A DNA stretch of 64,000 bases, taken from positions 6,589,457 to 6,653,456 of the forward strand of contig JAZAYU010000001.1 of NCBI GenBank assembly GCA_038501625.1, written 5' to 3'. Of this stretch, positions 59,500 through 64,000 are shown piece after piece; the stretch's first letter is position 1; each line of letters opens with the position of its first letter. Position numbers and translations under genes: made by a program. Under the pieces are notes generated by a model. It was given only the letters and a program-made list of their open reading frames with translations, was not told where the DNA came from and did not search any database. Source of the stretch: Corbicula japonica. Its lineage: Eukaryota > Mollusca > Bivalvia > Venerida > Cyrenidae.

Positions 59500-62400
59500 C
59501 TATTAAAATCCTAAATCTGTATATAGAAATCTGGGATTTTCAAAACATTGGTTATTAATTTCTTTTTCAGGAATTATCATTCAAAGCAATAATTATAAGG
59601 TCCAGAATTGTCAACTAAGACATTAAGAAACAACACATTTTAACAGAATACTTTATATTAATATGTAATAAATAAAAACTTTTAAGAAGTATAATGAATA
59701 TGATAATATTCAATCTATTTGTTACTCCCTGACAATCAATTACTGAGTATAATTATTTTGAGGCACTATAATTGGAAAGCAGTCACTTTAATATATCTTA
59801 AACATTTTGGTAAATTGCAGAAAAACTGAAGGAGAATTTCACTACTGGCATTTGGATCAGGAGTCTGATGCCCTACCCCCCTTAACAACTTTCCTCCACT
59901 GTCACTTCAGAGGAATGTGGAATTGAAGTTGTGACCCTTGAGCTACTGATGAACTGTTTAGGATAAGCACCCCTCCTGGATGATAATCCAGCCAAAATTC
60001 TGCAAAGTTAGTCTAACCTGTCAAGTGTGAGATCTGAAAACTGTCTAAATAATTATTGATGTGCCGGAATAAGTGTTTGAATTCATGGAAACTGCCAAAT
60101 GCTTCTTCACAATTAATGAAGAGAGATGTTGAAACACTGAATCAGTAATGAAAAATTGTAAAGAAAACCTAGACAACTGCTTAATTTTTCGATAAATTTT
60201 GGTTTGCACATATAAAGCAAAAAAAAATGTTTTTGTTTAAATTAATTTGTGCAAATGCAAGCTATTGATTTAAGTGATGTGTCCATAAAAAAATTAAATT
60301 AAAAATTTAAAAGAATTACTCTAATTTGCATTTAAATAATATTATGTTCTTACTTTAATAACTTGTTAAAAAAAATAAAATTAACTCACCTAAATTTGTA
60401 TTTTATTCCATTTGTAAGATATCCAATATTTGAGAACAACACTGAACTATATCACCTTGTTTGATAATAATATTGTTCTATTTTAAATTCAATCCACCAG
60501 AGTTCAGTACCAAGATACAAACAAACAACCACTGCCAATAAAATGTCAAGCATGCACACAATTTCATTTCATTCTGACCACTGCAAACAGAGAATCCCCT
60601 ATGTGGTCCATCAATGAATAGCCCCTAAATCATTTCAAAGGAGCAGTAAAAAGCCATAAAACACTAAGCATTGACAATTACTGTCCATTTTGGCCAATGG
60701 GAATGGATGGTGGAAGGCCATAAAACATGTTTCACAACTCATAGATGTTGAAACATTGAGGCCTTACATGTGTAAGTGACAGATGGAGGATGAAATAGAT
60801 ATTACTTTTGGTAGCCAATCATTTAGCAAATAACCTAATGATGCATCAACATTCTTTCAAATAAGCAAAAGAACTGAAATACTGTCCAATCTTATTACTT
60901 TGAACAATTACTATTTTCTTCACTATATGGTGTTTAACTGGGAATAAAAGAAAAACTTATTCCCATGTGTTTGACTAGCAAAAAATAATTTAAACATGTC
61001 TTCTAGCTACAAATAAAGATTTTAAAGTTTGTACAATGCTTTTTAGAATAAACAAAAATTATTATTTTTAAGAAATGTTTTCTTCACTAATAGGTGTGTT
61101 AAAACTTAATAGGACTGGTTATTAACACCATTATTCTCTCTTTAACAATAAAGAATAGAATTAAACATGTCCTCTAGTGAAATAAAGATTTAAACATGAA
61201 ATAAAATCTTTATACACAATGCAAATAGCTGTCAGTTTCAAGATTTTATTTAAAACCTGGCGAAATTTTGCCTTTATTAAGAAACTATTGTACTTGGCAA
61301 TTTTTAAGTTTTCAATTACATACCTCAAAAATTCCACAAAATTCCAGTATTTCAACCAAATAAAAATTCTTAAAAAAAAAACAAAATTTGTTTTTTATTA
61401 ATCCATTCCTGCATGTAACAAAATCTGATAAAACTATATTTTAACATCCAAATTATGTTATCATATTTGAATTTTACATTATCAAGAAATATCTTTTCAT
61501 TGCTTTGCAGCAATCTTGATCAGATGTTAAGATAATAATAAGCTCTATACAATAAGTACACCCAATTAGTAGCTGGTGATTGATTTATGATGCTGACATT
61601 TTATTCAAAACAGTGGAAAAATCAACAGATTGTACTGGCAAATAACTTAAGATCTTTAAGGTCTTTTTCTTTTCATTGAAGATGTCAAAGATGTGTATCT
61701 GAAAAGTAACTGAAAGTTGTTTGTTTAAGAAAAATGTTTAGACATGTTTCTAAACAACACTTTCTTTATATGGAAATTGTCAGTAAAAAACTGATGAATT
61801 TGTCAAAAAGTTCTAAATGATTTATTGTAAACAAAAGGTTTTTTTAAACATCACGGCAAATCATCAGGTAAATGTTTACCAATTAAACAAGAACACAGTT
61901 TAATTGATAAATAATTGTAATTGCTAAATAATTGTAACATCATCAAATTATGGACATTTTTTATTTGAAAAAAGAGAACAAAATATTACAGTGCTAACTT
62001 AGAAGTTTCAGGGCTTTTATTCACTATTTTGGGAATATGACCTATACCCCTTAAATTTTGCGTCGTTTTGCCAGAAATTGGGAGTTTTGCATCATTGGGG
62101 AATAAAAAGCTTTAGGCATATTTAATATTAACAATAATTTCTGGATTTAAGAAACAAATTATGCCTGATAAACAAACAAGCTATAATATTTTATTAATGA
62201 AATACATGTAGTCAGGTAATGCATATTTTTGTCAAAAATTTTTGTATTGATTCATTTGGGAATTTTTTTCTCTAATTGGGAAAAAGTATATATTTTGCCA
62301 TTGGGAACATGACCGAATATCAGCTTTAAAATCAACCGAAAAAAGCGCTGTGTTTAGAAAGTTATATTGGAAAATTCAGTTTTTAACCAATGACCTGACA

Positions 62401-64000
62401 AAGCTCCCTCTCAGTATGCTGTCCTCACAGATTCCCCACACAAATTGGAACAAATTTGAAAATAATTACAACTAATCAGAATGAATGCACTAAAGTTCAT
62501 AAAATCAGACAAATTAACCAAATTTTCAGAAAAAGAACAGGGTGTCGCCTTCTTAATCCATTAGAGCTGTTGTATGTTATTGTACAGAACCTATTCCATT
62601 GCACATAAAGCACTGATGGCCTTGTTTATCCATGCAAAGTTAAATGAAGCAGTCACTTTAATGCGACTTTCAACTAATGGACTGTGTGGTTTATTAAAGA
62701 TGCAGGGATAAATTTACCTTTTATGGGTCTGCAAGTTTTTTGTAAGTCACCTCCTACCCCTCAATATGATGGTAATATGTATTTTAATGCTTGATTGGCA
62801 TTGTACACCAAAGAGAGCTGAACATTACTTCTGCATTAAAAGAATGCCATTAAAATGTCGAACTCATGTGGAGCCAACATACATAAATTCTTCATCAAAT
62901 ACAAATTAACCCCCTTCTAAAATATCTTTTTTTGTCTTCAAAGGACAATGTTTGAATTCAAAAGTGACAGTCTTTACCTTTTAAATTAAAGTAAAATACT
63001 AAAATAAATTTGTATTTTTGCCATTCAAAAACTTATTTTTGGGAACCCTTAGGTTTTTTAAAATAAATTTTAAGCCAACAAATTGGACATGCTGTGAAAA
63101 GAACATGTCTTGTGCATCGAAGCTTTTATATATGGCAGTTCCCATGATTATTAGGATTTTAAAAACCCATCTTCTTTGCAATGATTTACTGAGAGTTAAG
63201 GTGCTTAAGGCAGTGAGGTACTAATTAGGGAATACTGAATCAGATCTTCGTCTAGCTGAACAACTATCTCTTACATAATTAAAAGGAAACCATATTGATT
63301 ACCTTTTTTTTGCAAGGATAGGCAGTGATTATACTTGTGATGAAAGGAATTGTTTGTATGCTTTTTAAAGCTAAACACATCTTTTTTTAAGTTAATTTAA
63401 GATACCACATATAATCCCGTTCAGAAGCTAATTCTGATTAATGATAAGGATAAATTGTCATTTTCATTTATTTTCTGAATGAACTGCATTTTGTTTCCTA
63501 CTATTATTTCTGAGGGAACGGGTGCACTGTAGGAGTTAAATTTTCAGTATGTTTAAGTTTATACATGTTCACCTAGAAAGCTATTACTGATAAGCCCCTA
63601 ACAAAGAGGCATACGGTGGTCAACAAGGAACAAGTAACTTGGTATTATCATTACCCTTTAAAAGCTAGGCACAGCATTTGTCATATTTTATTAACAGCAG
63701 AAACCAACATCAGCCTGCACACCTCCACAATCTACATTGTTAGCCTATTCAGTTTGCAAATGTCTACTAAACTCTCCTATCAACAATGAATTTCAGCCAT
63801 TCCAGCTGAAACTGATAGAAAAATGCATCCAGTGCATTACCAAACTGTGTTGGATATGTTTGAGCAACAAAGCTTATGTTTTACCAGCTTTTCTTCCCTC
63901 CAATACCAGATGCTACCAGAAAATGATGAATATGATTATTATAATAAGGAAGGCGGAAGGAGTCAATTAGGAGGTACTTTCTGCTAACGTCTGGCACTCG

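Larger units (their letters stand above)
42777..64000. other. non-coding stretch upstream of the protocadherin coding region
   Basis: No coding exon is supportable here. It probably contains, in part, a 5' UTR intron and the promoter of the protocadherin gene, but I cannot locate a first exon. It holds the 25-bp minisatellite (45650-45832), family B palindromes, A+B composites and intact family A copies at 54343-54584 and 59243-59499. From about 59.5 to 64 kb I see only AT-rich sequence and a faint family A remnant near 63690-63740. Confidence 0.5.

Noticed and set aside
59850..60010. tRNA-derived SINE-like segment (ACTTCAATTCC on the minus strand)
   Set aside because: The B-box match is weak, no A-box at the right distance, and no cloverleaf could be drawn.

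Overview
This is eukaryotic, AT-rich, intron-rich and repeat-dense DNA. It most likely comes from a mollusc, probably a bivalve. The evidence is one protocadherin gene with the invertebrate layout (large ectodomain exon, small tail exons), dozens of short palindromic non-autonomous DNA transposons, and the scattered motif AAGGGAGAYAA that is common in molluscan non-coding DNA. The species-group call is inference; there is no prokaryotic gene organisation, no rRNA and no convincing tRNA.

Layout. Positions 1-4860 (+ strand) hold what looks like the 3' end of an unidentified gene: a coding segment reaching a splice donor at 77 and a phase-matched terminal exon at 4779-4860, with a 4.7-kb intron that contains a 108-bp tandem duplication. 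From about 5 kb to 28 kb I see no supportable gene. That stretch contains copies of a palindromic element (family A), a separate hairpin element, a TA-flanked Tc1/mariner-like non-autonomous element, and a 33-bp x 10 minisatellite grown out of one family A copy.

Positions 28719-42776 (- strand) are the main gene: a protocadherin of 1102 residues in four coding exons (42683-39957, 31729-31610, 30335-30221, 29065-28719). Splice phases match at every junction. It has a signal peptide, seven cadherin repeats, one membrane helix and a 274-residue tail ending in SYV, a class I PDZ-ligand pattern. A 5' UTR segment with two short upstream ORFs precedes the start, behind a strong acceptor, so non-coding 5' exon(s) lie further right or beyond the window. 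Its introns carry family A copies, one family B palindrome and two triplet microsatellite tracts.

Positions 42777-64000 have no recognisable coding exon. They contain a 25-bp minisatellite, most family B palindromes, and composite repeats in which B sits inside A at what appears to be the same internal junction. Family A is flanked by TTAA and has CCCTTT/AAAGGG ends, which suggests mobilisation by a piggyBac-type transposase (inference). Each half of A is itself a hairpin, so the element is a palindrome of palindromes. Its history of arm duplication, arm homogenisation, nesting and flank duplication is the most unusual feature of the window.
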